From Mycobacterium ostraviense (GTDB lineage Bacteria; Actinomycetota; Actinomycetes; Mycobacteriales; Mycobacteriaceae), in the NCBI RefSeq assembly GCF_002705925.1, contig NZ_NKRE01000001.1, positions 5,421,781 through 5,478,633 of the forward strand: a stretch of DNA of 56,853 bases. Direction: 5' to 3'. The position numbers and the translations under genes are program-made. Position 1 is the stretch's first letter, and each line of letters opens with the position of its first letter. The notes under the pieces were generated by a model. That model had not been told where the DNA came from and did not search any database. It worked only from the letters and a program-made list of their open reading frames with translations. Below are positions 37,359 through 46,631 of this stretch, piece after piece.

Positions 37359-38717
37359 GTGCAGCGGCGAATCATGGGCATCGAGACCGAGTTCGGTGTC
37401 ACCTGCACCTTCCACGGCCATCGTCGGCTCAGCCCCGACGAGGTCGCGCGCTACCTGTTTCGCCGGGTGGTGTCCTGGGGGCGCAGCTCCAACGTTTTCC
37501 TGCGCAACGGCGCACGCCTGTATCTCGATGTGGGCAGTCATCCCGAATACGCCACCGCAGAATGTGACAGCCTGGTGCAGCTGGTCACGCACGACCGGGC
37601 CGGCGAATGGGTGCTGGAAGACCTGCTCATCGATGCCGAACAGCGCCTTGCCGACGAGGGCATCGGCGGCGACATCTACCTGTTCAAGAACAACACCGAT
37701 TCGGCGGGCAACTCCTACGGTTGCCACGAGAACTACCTGATCGTGCGGGCCGGCGAGTTCTCCCGGATCTCCGATGTGCTGCTGCCCTTCCTGGTCACCC
37801 GCCAGCTGATCTGCGGGGCCGGCAAGGTGCTGCAGACCCCCAAGGCGGCCACCTTCTGCTTGAGCCAACGCGCCGAGCACATCTGGGAGGGCGTCTCCAG
37901 CGCCACCACCCGATCACGCCCGATCATCAACACCCGCGACGAGCCGCACGCCGACGCTGAGAAGTACCGGCGGCTGCATGTCATCGTCGGCGATTCCAAC
38001 ATGTGTGAGACGACCACCATGCTGAAGGTGGGCACTGCCGCGCTGGTGCTGGAAATGATCGAGGCGGGGGTGGCCTTCCGTGATTTTTCCCTGGACAACC
38101 CGATCCGCGCCATCCGCGAGGTCAGCCACGACGTCACGGGCCGCCGGCCGGTGCGGCTGGCCGGGGGGCGCCAGGCAAGCGCGCTGGATATCCAGCGCGA
38201 GTATCACGCCCGCGCCGTCGACCATCTGCAGAACCGGGAACCCAACCCGCAGATCGAGCAGGTCGTCGACCTGTGGGGGCGCCAGCTCGACGCGGTCGAG
38301 AGCCAGGATTTCGCCAAGGTGGACACCGAGATCGACTGGGTGATCAAGCGCAAGCTGTTCCAGCGCTACCAGGACCGCTACACCATGGAGCTGTCCGACC
38401 CCAAGATCGCCCAGCTGGACCTGGCCTACCACGACATCAAACGCGGACGCGGGGTCTTCGATCTGCTGCAGCGCAAGGGTCTGGCGGCACGCGTCACCAC
38501 CGACGAGGAGATCGCCGACGCCGTCGACCACCCGCCGCAGACCACGCGCGCGCGGCTGCGCGGTGAGTTCATCAGCGCCGCGCAGGCCGCGGGACGGGAT
38601 TTCACCGTCGACTGGGTGCATCTCAAGCTCAACGACCAGGCGCAGCGCACGGTGCTGTGCAAGGACCCGTTCCGTTCGGTGGACGAGCGGGTCAAACGGC
38701 TGATCGCGAGCATGTAA
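37359..38717 (+). CDS. pafA: Pup-protein ligase PafA
   Basis: 452 residues from the GTG at 37359, equal to M. tuberculosis; the upstream open frame is transposon debris and is excluded. It phosphorylates the C-terminal Glu of Pup with ATP and attaches it to substrate lysines. Glutamine-synthetase-like fold: MGIETEFGVTC (metal and ATP acidic residues), NGARLYLDVGSHPEYATAEC, LFKNNTDSAGNSYGCHENYL, INTRDEPHADAEKYRRLHVIVGDSN, then a smaller C-terminal domain that binds Pup. It is followed after ten bases by pafB. Confidence 0.98.
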   Translation: MQRRIMGIETEFGVTCTFHGHRRLSPDEVARYLFRRVVSWGRSSNVFLRNGARLYLDVGSHPEYATAECDSLVQLVTHDRAGEWVLEDLLIDAEQRLADEGIGGDIYLFKNNTDSAGNSYGCHENYLIVRAGEFSRISDVLLPFLVTRQLICGAGKVLQTPKAATFCLSQRAEHIWEGVSSATTRSRPIINTRDEPHADAEKYRRLHVIVGDSNMCETTTMLKVGTAALVLEMIEAGVAFRDFSLDNPIRAIREVSHDVTGRRPVRLAGGRQASALDIQREYHARAVDHLQNREPNPQIEQVVDLWGRQLDAVESQDFAKVDTEIDWVIKRKLFQRYQDRYTMELSDPKIAQLDLAYHDIKRGRGVFDLLQRKGLAARVTTDEEIADAVDHPPQTTRARLRGEFISAAQAAGRDFTVDWVHLKLNDQAQRTVLCKDPFRSVDERVKRLIASM

Positions 38718-38727
38718 TCCAAAGCTA

Positions 38728-39726
38728 ATGGCGACCTCGAAAGTCGAACGGCTGGTCAATCTCGTCATCGCGCTGCTGTCCACTCGCGGCTACATCACCG
38801 CCGAGAAGATCCGTACCACCGTTGCCGGATATGCCGACAGCCCTACCGTCGACGCGTTCTCCCGGATGTTCGAGCGCGACAAGAACGAACTGCGCGACCT
38901 CGGCATCCCGCTGGAGGTCGGCAAGGTGTCCAACCTGGACGCAGGCGAGGGCTACCGCATCAACCGCGACGCCTACGCGCTGCCACCCGTCGACCTGAAC
39001 CCGGACGAGGCGACCGCCGTTGCCGTCGCCACCCAACTGTGGGAGTCGCCGGAACTGATCACCGCGACCCAGGGCGCGTTGCTCAAGCTGCGGGCCGCCG
39101 GCGTGGACGTCGACCCCGTGGACACCGGGGCGCCGGTGACCATCGCCTCCCCGGCAGGGCTGACCGGGCTGCGCGGATCCGAACACGTGCTGGGAATCCT
39201 GTTGTCTGCCATCGACTCTCGGCAGGCGGTGCAGTTTCCGCATCGGTCGTCGCGGGCCGAGCCGTACACCACCCGCACCGTCGAACCGTGGGGGGTGGTC
39301 ACCGAGCGGGGCCGCTGGTATCTCGTCGGCCACGACCGCGACCGCGACGCCACCCGCGTTTTCCGGCTGTCGCGGATCGGTGGGGAGATCACCCCGATCG
39401 GCCCGGCCGGCGCGATCACCGTGCCCGACGACGTCGATCTGCGCGGCATCGTGGCCGCCAAGGTCACGGAGGCGCCGACCGGTATGCGGGCCACGGTCTG
39501 GGTCGCCGACGGGCGGGCCACCGCGCTGCGCCGAGCCGGACGACCTGTCGGCCCCCAGAAACTGGCCGGTCGCGACGGCGACCTGATCGAACTCGACATC
39601 GGATCCAGCGACCGGTTGGCGCGCGAGATCGCCGGCTACGGAGCCGACGCGATCGTCTTGGAGCCGGCCGCCCTGCGCGACGACGTGTTGGCCCGATTGC
39701 GTGCCCACGCCGAGGCAGCACGATGA
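38728..39726 (+). CDS. pafB: WYL-domain transcriptional regulator PafB
   Basis: 332 residues, equal to M. tuberculosis. An N-terminal winged helix (about 1-70; LVNLVIALLSTRGYITAEKI) is followed by a WYL domain (about 140-220; AEPYTTRTVEPWGVVTERGRWYLVGHDRD), which is thought to sense single-stranded DNA, and a C-terminal WCX domain. With PafC it forms the PafBC activator of the LexA-independent mycobacterial DNA-damage response; it is not needed for pupylation itself. The stop overlaps the pafC ATG (ATGA). Confidence 0.97.
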   Translation: MATSKVERLVNLVIALLSTRGYITAEKIRTTVAGYADSPTVDAFSRMFERDKNELRDLGIPLEVGKVSNLDAGEGYRINRDAYALPPVDLNPDEATAVAVATQLWESPELITATQGALLKLRAAGVDVDPVDTGAPVTIASPAGLTGLRGSEHVLGILLSAIDSRQAVQFPHRSSRAEPYTTRTVEPWGVVTERGRWYLVGHDRDRDATRVFRLSRIGGEITPIGPAGAITVPDDVDLRGIVAAKVTEAPTGMRATVWVADGRATALRRAGRPVGPQKLAGRDGDLIELDIGSSDRLAREIAGYGADAIVLEPAALRDDVLARLRAHAEAAR

Positions 39727-40694
39727 CTGCCGTGTCCACCCGGCTGGTGCGGCTGCTCAACATGGTGCCGTACTTCCAGGCCAATCCGCGGATCACCCGC
39801 GCGGAAGCCGCCGCCGACCTCGGGGTGTCGGCCAAGCAGCTCGAGGAGGATCTCAACCAGCTATGGATGTGCGGACTGCCCGGCTATTACCCGGGAGATC
39901 TGATCGACTTCGAGTTCTCCGGGGACACTATCGAGGTGACGTTCTCGGCGGGCATCGACCGGCCGTTGAAGCTGACGTCTCCGGAGGCCACCGGGCTGCT
40001 GGTGGCGCTGCGGGCGCTGGCAGACATTCCGGGCGTCGTCGATCCGCGGGCGGCCCGCAGCGCGATCGCCAAGATCTCGGCGGCGGCGGCCGGTGCGGCC
40101 GGCCATGACAGCACGGTTTCGGCCGCCGACCAACCGGCGCCGGCCGAGCACGCGGCGCCGGCGACGGTGCGCGCCGCGGTGCGCGACAAACGGGCGCTGA
40201 GCATTGACTATTACTCGGCGTCGCACGACACCCTCACCACCCGGACCGTCGATCCTATCCGGGTGCTGCTGATCGGCGGCCACAGCTATCTGGAGGCCTG
40301 GTCGCGCGAGGCCGAAGGGGTTCGGCTGTTCCGGTTCGACCGGATCGTCGACGCCTGCGAGCTGGACGAGCCGGCCGCGCCGCCGGAACCGGCGTTGCAG
40401 GCGCCGCCGGACACGGCGCTGTTCGACGCGGATCCGTCGCTGCCGTCGGCAACGCTGCGGGTGGCGGCGTCGGCGTCGTGGATGCTGGAGTATTACCCGA
40501 TACGGGAGCTGCGTGAGCTGCCCGATGGATCCTGTGAGGTGGCCATGACCTACGCCTCGGAGGAGTGGATGACTCGTCTGATGCTGGGCTTGGGCTCCGA
40601 TGTGCAGGTGCTGGCGCCGGAATCGCTCGCCCGGCGCGTGCGGACGGCCGCGGAAGCCGCAGTGCAGGCCTATCGGGCAGCTGTGCAGCAGTGA
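39723..40694 (+). CDS. pafC: WYL-domain transcriptional regulator PafC
   Basis: 323 residues from the ATG at 39723. Same layout as PafB: winged helix (about 5-65; NPRITRAEAAADLGVSAKQLEEDL), WYL domain (KRALSIDYYSASHDTLTTRTVDP), WCX domain. It differs in a longer Ala-rich linker at about 118-145. Partner of PafB; the two genes overlap by four bases, fitting equimolar production of a heterodimer. Slightly longer than the 316 I recall in M. tuberculosis. Confidence 0.96.
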   Translation: MTAVSTRLVRLLNMVPYFQANPRITRAEAAADLGVSAKQLEEDLNQLWMCGLPGYYPGDLIDFEFSGDTIEVTFSAGIDRPLKLTSPEATGLLVALRALADIPGVVDPRAARSAIAKISAAAAGAAGHDSTVSAADQPAPAEHAAPATVRAAVRDKRALSIDYYSASHDTLTTRTVDPIRVLLIGGHSYLEAWSREAEGVRLFRFDRIVDACELDEPAAPPEPALQAPPDTALFDADPSLPSATLRVAASASWMLEYYPIRELRELPDGSCEVAMTYASEEWMTRLMLGLGSDVQVLAPESLARRVRTAAEAAVQAYRAAVQQ

Positions 40695-40762
40695 CGGCGC
40701 GGCCGGGCGGCTTGGCGGCTCTGCTGCGGTAGCATCGGGGTCAACGTCTGGAGGTAATCAAA

Positions 40763-41044
40763 GTGGGCAGTCTTAGTCCGTGGCATTGGGCGATCCTCGC
40801 TGTCGTGGTGATCGTGCTGTTCGGCGCCAAGAAGCTCCCCGATGCGGCGCGGTCGTTGGGCAAGTCGATGCGCATCTTCAAGTCCGAGATCCGGGAAATG
40901 CAGAGCGAGACCAAACCGCAAGCGCCTGCCATCGAAACCAACTCGGCAACCAACACGGCAACCAACCCAACGCCGGTGCAGTCGCAGCGGGTCGAACCTC
41001 CGGCGAGCACCGAGCCGGGTCACACCGAGGCGCGGCCGGCTTAG
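40763..41044 (+). CDS. tatA: Twin-arginine translocase subunit TatA
   Basis: 93 residues (83 in M. tuberculosis). It oligomerises to form the export pathway for folded proteins with twin-arginine signals. One N-terminal membrane helix (WHWAILAVVVIVLFG), then the hinge GAKKLPDAARSLGKSM and an amphipathic helix; the polar tail has a Thr-Asn-Ala repeat (NSATNTATNPT) that accounts for the extra length. GGAGGT precedes the GTG at 40763. Confidence 0.97.
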   Translation: MGSLSPWHWAILAVVVIVLFGAKKLPDAARSLGKSMRIFKSEIREMQSETKPQAPAIETNSATNTATNPTPVQSQRVEPPASTEPGHTEARPA

Positions 41045-41086
41045 CCCGGCACCACCGTCTCGGTGCCCAAGCGTGACTGATCGAAC

Positions 41087-42040
41087 GTGGGGAATGGTTT
41101 CCGGGCCTCAGCGCGTGCCGCCGCTGTTCTCAAGCGGCTGAACCCTCGCAACAGGCGTAGCCGCGTCAATCCTGACGCGACGATGTCACTGGTCGATCAC
41201 CTGACCGAGCTGCGAACCCGGCTGCTGATCTCGCTGGCCGCCATCCTGGTCACCACGATCTTCGGGTTCATCTGGTATTCGCATTCGGTGTTCGGGCTTC
41301 AGAGCCTGGGGGAGTGGCTGCGCCATCCCTATTGTTCGTTGCCGCAGTCGGCGCGGGCCGACATCAGCGCCGACGGGCAGTGCCGGCTGCTGGCCACCGC
41401 GCCCTTCGACCAGTTCATGTTGCGGCTCAAGGTGGGGATGACGGCCGGCGTCGTGCTGGCCTGTCCCGTGTGGTTCTACGAGCTGTGGGCGTTCATCACG
41501 CCGGGGCTGTACAAGAAGGAGCGCCGCTTCGCGGTGGCGTTCGTGATCCCGGCGGCGGTGCTGTTCGTGGCCGGTGCGGTGCTGGCGTATCTGGTGCTGT
41601 CCAAGGCGCTGGGCTTCCTGCTGACCGTCGGTAGCGACGTTCAGGTGACCGCGCTGTCGGGCGACCGGTACTTCGGCTTCCTGATCAACCTGCTGGTGGT
41701 ATTCGGGGTCAGCTTCGAATTTCCCCTGCTGATCGTGATGCTCAACATGACCGGCATGCTGACCTATGAACGGCTCAAGTCCTGGCGGCGCGGCCTGATC
41801 TTCACCATGTTCGTATTCGCGGCGGTGTTCACGCCCGGGTCGGACCCGTTCTCGATGACCGCGCTCGGGGTGGCGCTGACCGTGCTGCTCGAGTTCGCCA
41901 TCCAGATCGCCCGGGTGCACGACAAGCGAAAAGCCAAGCGGGAGGCGTTGATTCCCGACGACGAAGCGTCGGCCATCGATTCGCCCGAGCCGATACCGGC
42001 GCCGTCGGTGATCGGCGGATCACATGACGACGTCACGTAG
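41087..42040 (+). CDS. tatC: Twin-arginine translocase subunit TatC
   Basis: 317 residues from the GTG at 41087. Receptor for twin-arginine signal peptides. Conserved start of the core: LVDHLTELRTRLL, with the acidic residue used in signal recognition, then six membrane helices and FITPGLYKKERRF between helices two and three. The charged C-terminal tail (about 265-317) is cytoplasmic. The M. tuberculosis protein is 308; no closer start codon gives exactly that length, and the ATG at the start of MSLVDHLTEL would trim the basic N-terminus. It forms an operon with tatA and is followed by helY. Confidence 0.95.
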   Translation: MGNGFRASARAAAVLKRLNPRNRRSRVNPDATMSLVDHLTELRTRLLISLAAILVTTIFGFIWYSHSVFGLQSLGEWLRHPYCSLPQSARADISADGQCRLLATAPFDQFMLRLKVGMTAGVVLACPVWFYELWAFITPGLYKKERRFAVAFVIPAAVLFVAGAVLAYLVLSKALGFLLTVGSDVQVTALSGDRYFGFLINLLVVFGVSFEFPLLIVMLNMTGMLTYERLKSWRRGLIFTMFVFAAVFTPGSDPFSMTALGVALTVLLEFAIQIARVHDKRKAKREALIPDDEASAIDSPEPIPAPSVIGGSHDDVT

Positions 42041-42061
42041 CGACCGCATGAGGGCGGTGGT

Positions 42062-44797
42062 GTGACAGATCTTCCCGAGCTGGCGCGGTTCGCTGCCGAG
42101 CTGCCCTTCTCGCTCGACGATTTTCAGCAGCGGGCCTGCGCCGCCCTGGAACGCGGGCACGGGGTCCTGGTGTGCGCGCCCACCGGGGCCGGCAAGACGG
42201 TGGTCGGCGAGTTCGCCGTGCACCTGGCCCTGGCGGGCGGCGGAAAATGCTTCTACACCACACCACTGAAGGCCCTGAGCAACCAGAAGCACACCGACCT
42301 GACGGCCCGCTACGGCCGCGACCGGATCGGACTGCTGACCGGCGACCTCTCCGTCAACGCGAATGCGCCCGTGGTGGTGATGACCACCGAGGTGCTGCGC
42401 AACATGCTCTACGCCGATTCTCCTGCGCTGCAAGGACTTTCCCATGTGGTGATGGACGAGGTGCATTTCCTGGCCGACCGGATGCGGGGCCCGGTGTGGG
42501 AGGAGGTCATCCTGCAACTGCCCGACGAGGTGCGGGTGGTCAGCCTGTCGGCGACGGTCAGCAATGCCGAGGAGTTCGGCGGCTGGATACAGACCGTGCG
42601 GGGTGACACGACGGTGGTCGTCGACGAGCACCGGCCGGTGCCGCTGTGGCAACACATCTTGGTGGGCAAGCGCCTCTTCGATCTGTTCGACTACGGCGCC
42701 GACGCTCAACAGCCGCGGGTCAACCCGGAGCTGGTGCGCCACATCGCCCATCGCCGCGAGGCCGACCGGATGTCGGACTGGCAGCCGCGCCGCCAGGGCG
42801 GACGAGGGGGCCCCGGACGGCCGCGGTTCTACCGGCCGCCCGCCCGGCCGGAGGTGATCGCGAAACTCGACTCCGAGGGGTTGTTACCGGCGATCACCTT
42901 CGTGTTCTCCCGGGCCGGTTGCGACGCCGCCGTCCAGCAGTGCCTGCGCTCACCGTTGCGGCTCACCACCGAAGAGGAACGCGCCCGGATTGCCGAGGTG
43001 ATCGATCACCGCTGCGGCGACTTGGCCGACGCTGACCTGGCCGTACTCGGCTACTACGAGTGGCGCGAGGGACTGCAGCGCGGTCTGGCCGCGCACCACG
43101 CCGGGATGCTGCCGGCCTTCCGGCACACCGTCGAGGAGCTGTTCGCCGCCGGCCTGGTCAAGGCGGTGTTTGCCACCGAAACGTTGGCGCTCGGCATCAA
43201 CATGCCGGCCCGCACCGTGGTGCTCGAACGGCTGGTGAAGTTCAATGGCGAACAGCACCTGCCCCTGACGCCGGGGGAATACACGCAATTGACCGGCCGG
43301 GCCGGCCGGCGAGGCATCGATGTCGAGGGTCATGCCGTGGTGATCTGGCATCCCGCCGACAGCACCAGCGAGCCGACCGAGGTGGCCGGCCTGGCGTCCA
43401 CCCGCACGTTTCCGCTGCGCAGCTCGTTTGTCCCGTCGTACAACATGACGATCAACCTGGTGCACCGGATGGGCCCCGAACAGGCGCACCGGCTGCTGGA
43501 GCAGTCATTCGCCCAATACCAGGCCGACCGGTCGGTCGTCGGACTGGTCCGCGGCATCGAGCGCGGCAAACGGATGCTCGACGAGATCGCCGCCGAACTC
43601 GGCGGCCCGGACGCGCCGATCCTCGACTATGCACGGCTGCGTGCGCGGATGTCGGAGATGGAGCGCTCGCAGGCCCGCGCGTCCCGGTTGCAGCGCCGGC
43701 AGGAAGCCAATGACGCGCTGGCCGCGCTGCGCAAGGGAGACATCATCACCATCACCCACGGCCGGCGCGGCGGTCTGGCCGTGGTATTGGAGTCCGCCCG
43801 CGACAGCGCCGACCCGCGGCCGCTGGTGCTGACCGAAAACCGTTGGGCCGGCCGGATTTCGTCGGCCGACTATCCGGGTGGGGTGCCGCCGGTCGGGTCG
43901 ATGACACTGCCCAAGCGGGTCGAATACCGCCAGCCGCGGGTGCGCCGGGACTTGGCGTCGGCGCTGCGATCGGCCGCCGCGGGCCTGACCGCGCCGGCTG
44001 ATCGCCGCGGCAAGAAACGCGCCCATCATGACCCGGACCTGGAGTCGTTGCGCGAGCAACTGCGCCGTCATCCCGCACACCATGCTCCCGATGTCGAGGT
44101 TCAGATCCGCCAGGCGGAGCGCTATCTGCGCATCGAACGCGACAACGCGCAGCTGCAGAGCAAGGTGGCCGCCGCCACAAACTCGTTGGCCCGCACCTTC
44201 GACCGGATCGTCGGCCTGCTCACCGAGCGTGAGTTCATCCAGGGACCGGCGACCGACCCGCAGGTCACCGACGACGGCCGGTTGCTGGCGCGCATCTACA
44301 GCGAAAGCGACCTGTTGGTGGCCGAGTGCCTGCGCACCGGCGCCTGGGCCGGCTTGAAGCCACCGGAGTTGGCGGCGGTCGTCTCGGCGGTGCTCTACGA
44401 ATCGCGCGGTGGTGACGGGCCGGGCGCAGTATCAGGGGCAGCGGCGCCCACACCGCGGCTGCGGCAGGCGCTGGGCCAGACCGCGCGGCTGTCGGCGGAG
44501 CTGCGCGCCGATGAGCAGACGCACCGGATCGGCCAGAGTCGGGAACCTGACGACGGCTTCGTCAACGTCATCTATCGCTGGGCGCGCACGGGTGACCTGG
44601 CGGCGGCATTGGCTGCCGCCGACGCCGCCGGTAACGGTTCTCCTTTGCTTGCAGGTGATTTCGTGCGCTGGTGCCGGCAGGTGCTCGACCTGCTGGACCA
44701 GGTGCGCAACGCCGCTCCCGACCCCGAAGTGCGGGCTGTGGCCAAGCGCGCTATCAACGACATCCGGCGCGGCGTCGTCGCAGTTGACGCCGGGTAG
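42062..44797 (+). CDS. helY: Ski2/Mtr4-like DEAD/H-box helicase HelY
   Basis: 911 residues (906 in M. tuberculosis). Superfamily 2 helicase probably acting on RNA. Motif I APTGAGKT (Lys45, Thr46), motif II DEVH (132-135), motif III LSATVSNAEEFG, motif VI QLTGRAGRRGID; then a winged-helix/ratchet region and a C-terminal helical DSHCT-type domain (last about 170 residues). An insert of basic and Gly residues lies at about 240-260. It starts 21 bases after the tatC stop, so it is probably in the tat operon. Confidence 0.95.
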   Translation: MTDLPELARFAAELPFSLDDFQQRACAALERGHGVLVCAPTGAGKTVVGEFAVHLALAGGGKCFYTTPLKALSNQKHTDLTARYGRDRIGLLTGDLSVNANAPVVVMTTEVLRNMLYADSPALQGLSHVVMDEVHFLADRMRGPVWEEVILQLPDEVRVVSLSATVSNAEEFGGWIQTVRGDTTVVVDEHRPVPLWQHILVGKRLFDLFDYGADAQQPRVNPELVRHIAHRREADRMSDWQPRRQGGRGGPGRPRFYRPPARPEVIAKLDSEGLLPAITFVFSRAGCDAAVQQCLRSPLRLTTEEERARIAEVIDHRCGDLADADLAVLGYYEWREGLQRGLAAHHAGMLPAFRHTVEELFAAGLVKAVFATETLALGINMPARTVVLERLVKFNGEQHLPLTPGEYTQLTGRAGRRGIDVEGHAVVIWHPADSTSEPTEVAGLASTRTFPLRSSFVPSYNMTINLVHRMGPEQAHRLLEQSFAQYQADRSVVGLVRGIERGKRMLDEIAAELGGPDAPILDYARLRARMSEMERSQARASRLQRRQEANDALAALRKGDIITITHGRRGGLAVVLESARDSADPRPLVLTENRWAGRISSADYPGGVPPVGSMTLPKRVEYRQPRVRRDLASALRSAAAGLTAPADRRGKKRAHHDPDLESLREQLRRHPAHHAPDVEVQIRQAERYLRIERDNAQLQSKVAAATNSLARTFDRIVGLLTEREFIQGPATDPQVTDDGRLLARIYSESDLLVAECLRTGAWAGLKPPELAAVVSAVLYESRGGDGPGAVSGAAAPTPRLRQALGQTARLSAELRADEQTHRIGQSREPDDGFVNVIYRWARTGDLAAALAAADAAGNGSPLLAGDFVRWCRQVLDLLDQVRNAAPDPEVRAVAKRAINDIRRGVVAVDAG

Positions 44798-44854
44798 GCT
44801 GGGCCGAAGCTACGGTTATGTCCGGAATGTGACCGCAGGGAAACAGGAGATGCG

Positions 44855-45625
44855 ATGAGCGGACCGCAGGGATCAGACCCCAGACAGTCGTGGCAACCGC
44901 CCGGGCAGGGCGATCATTCCTCGGACCCGACCGCGACCGGGTCACCTTGGCAGCAGCAGCCAAGCCAGGATGCCACGTGGCAGGTTCCGGCTTACACACC
45001 CGCCGAGTATCCGCAGTACCAACAGCCGGTGGACCCGGCGTATCCGCAGCAGTATCCGCAGTCCACCCCCGGCTACGGGCAGCCCGATTTCGGTTCACAG
45101 GCCACCCAAGTCGGTCCGACTCCGCAATACGCGCAGCCCGGACAGTACGGCCAGCCGCAGTACGGCCAGCCGGCCCAGTACGGTCAGCCGGGTCAATACG
45201 TACCGCCGGGCCAGCCCGGTCAATACGGTCAGCCGGGCCAGTACCCCGGGCAATACGCTCCTTACGACCAGGCGGCCAAGGGCTCCAAGCGTTCGATGGC
45301 GGTTATCGGCGCGGTCGTCGGCGTGATCGCCGTGCTGTTCATCGGCGTCGTCTTGGTGCTCGGGTTTTGGGAGCCCGGGTTTTTCGTCACCACCAAACTG
45401 GACGTCAATAAGGCGAACGCCGGCGTCCAGCAGATCCTGACCGACGAGACCAACGGCTACGGCGCCAAGAACGTCAAAGACGTCAAGTGCAACAACGGGG
45501 CCAACCCCACTGTCAAGAAGGGCGCCACCTTCGACTGCACCGTCAGCATCGACGGCGCATCCAAGCACGTGACGGTGACGTTCCAGGACAACAAGGGCAC
45601 CTACGAGGTCGGCCGGCCGCAATAG
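44855..45625 (+). CDS. DUF4333 membrane-anchored protein, Rv2091c-like
   Basis: 256 residues. The first about 145 residues are a cytoplasmic low-complexity tail of Gln-Tyr-Gly-Gln-Pro-Gly repeats with many Pro. One membrane helix follows (about 149-171; VIGAVVGVIAVLFIGVVLVLG), then an extracytoplasmic DUF4333 domain (about 180-256) with a cysteine pair in VKCNNG and FDCTVS that may form a disulfide. Function is unknown. CAGGAGA precedes the ATG at 44855. The repeat DNA is slippage-prone, so the tail length may vary. Confidence 0.88.
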   Translation: MSGPQGSDPRQSWQPPGQGDHSSDPTATGSPWQQQPSQDATWQVPAYTPAEYPQYQQPVDPAYPQQYPQSTPGYGQPDFGSQATQVGPTPQYAQPGQYGQPQYGQPAQYGQPGQYVPPGQPGQYGQPGQYPGQYAPYDQAAKGSKRSMAVIGAVVGVIAVLFIGVVLVLGFWEPGFFVTTKLDVNKANAGVQQILTDETNGYGAKNVKDVKCNNGANPTVKKGATFDCTVSIDGASKHVTVTFQDNKGTYEVGRPQ

Positions 45626-45628
45626 CGG

Positions 45629-46594
45629 TCACGACGGGAGCGCGTCCAGCGCCTTCTGCAGTCGCCCGATCGATGACCCGACGCCGAATCGCGTCGCCAG
45701 CTCGGCGGTGCGCGCCGGGTCGGCGGCAACCAGCGGTAGCGCGTCGGTGGGAGTCGAAAGCTTGACCGGCGCGTCGGTGGCTACCCGCACCACCGAACAG
45801 GCGGCCTCGATATAGCCCTGCGCGCCAAGCAGTTTCGTTCGTAAGCCGTTGGCCATCCCCGACTTGGGATCGTGTACGGCCGCCAGGATCTGATCCAGCG
45901 AGCCATGCTCTGCCAGCAGCGCGGACGCCGTCTTCTCACCGACGCCGGGCACTCCGGGCAGGCCGTCGGAGGGATCGCCGCGCAGCAGCGCCAGTTCGGC
46001 GTAGGCCGATCCGGCCCGATCCGTTGGCAAGCCATAGCGTTCGGCGACCTCGGCGGGCCCGAACACGGTGGCCTTGGACAACCCGCGACCGAGGTAAAGC
46101 ACCCGAACCGGGACCGGCTCGTCGGTCACCAGCTGCAGCAGGTCGCGGTCACCACTGACGACAACCACCGGATCGCGGCGTTCCCGCGCGGCGAGCGTGC
46201 CCACCACGTCGTCGGCCTCGAAGCCCGGTGCCCCGGCTGTCGGGATCCCGAACGCGTCGAGCAGCTCCATGATCATGTCGACCTGAGGGGTCAGCTCGTC
46301 GGGCACCTCCTCGATGTCGGGCTGACCAGCGGGCTCCGCTTCAGCGACGCGGTGCGCCTTGTAGGACGGGAGGAGGTCCACCCGGAACTGTGGCCGCCAA
46401 TCCAGGTCCAGGCACACGACCAGCCGGCTGGGCCGTTGCTGGGTGATGACCACCGCCATGGAGTCGAAAAATCCGCGCACCGCGTTGACCGGGCGGCCGT
46501 CCGGGGCGGTGATCGATGTCGGCACGCCGAAAAATGAGCGGAACCACATGCTGGCGCCGTCCAGCAGGAGCAGCGGTGTGGGCATGCTGGCCAT
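45629..46594 (-). CDS. 5'-3' exonuclease (PolI N-domain-like), Rv2090-like
   Basis: 321 residues from the ATG at 46594; a later ATG at 46585 is equally possible. It matches the flap/5' nuclease family: LLLLDGASMWFRSFF (metal Asp), CLDLDWRPQFRVDLLPSYKAHR, GFEADDVVGTLA, VVVSGDRDLLQLV, and a helix-hairpin-helix DGLPGVPGVGEKTA. It is a free-standing version of the DNA polymerase I 5' nuclease domain, likely for flap or RNA-primer removal. Divergent from pepE by 37 bases; a start further upstream (46729) would run through the pepE gene and is rejected. Confidence 0.92.
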   Translation of the reverse strand: MASMPTPLLLLDGASMWFRSFFGVPTSITAPDGRPVNAVRGFFDSMAVVITQQRPSRLVVCLDLDWRPQFRVDLLPSYKAHRVAEAEPAGQPDIEEVPDELTPQVDMIMELLDAFGIPTAGAPGFEADDVVGTLAARERRDPVVVVSGDRDLLQLVTDEPVPVRVLYLGRGLSKATVFGPAEVAERYGLPTDRAGSAYAELALLRGDPSDGLPGVPGVGEKTASALLAEHGSLDQILAAVHDPKSGMANGLRTKLLGAQGYIEAACSVVRVATDAPVKLSTPTDALPLVAADPARTAELATRFGVGSSIGRLQKALDALPS

Positions 46595-46618
46595 CCTGCC
46601 AGGCCGGCCGGGCGCGGT

Positions 46619-46624
46619 TAGCCT
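46619..46624 (+). promoter_or_regulatory. Putative -10 element for pepE
   Basis: TAGCCT fits TAnnnT and ends 7 bases before the pepE ATG at 46632, in the short divergent gap with the exonuclease gene. Leaderless transcription is expected. Confidence 0.4.
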
Positions 46625-46631
46625 GGCTGCC

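Noticed and set aside
36984..37880. 298-residue minus-strand frame covering the 13E12 remnant and pafA
   Set aside because: Only its last part matches 13E12; the rest is antisense to pafA.
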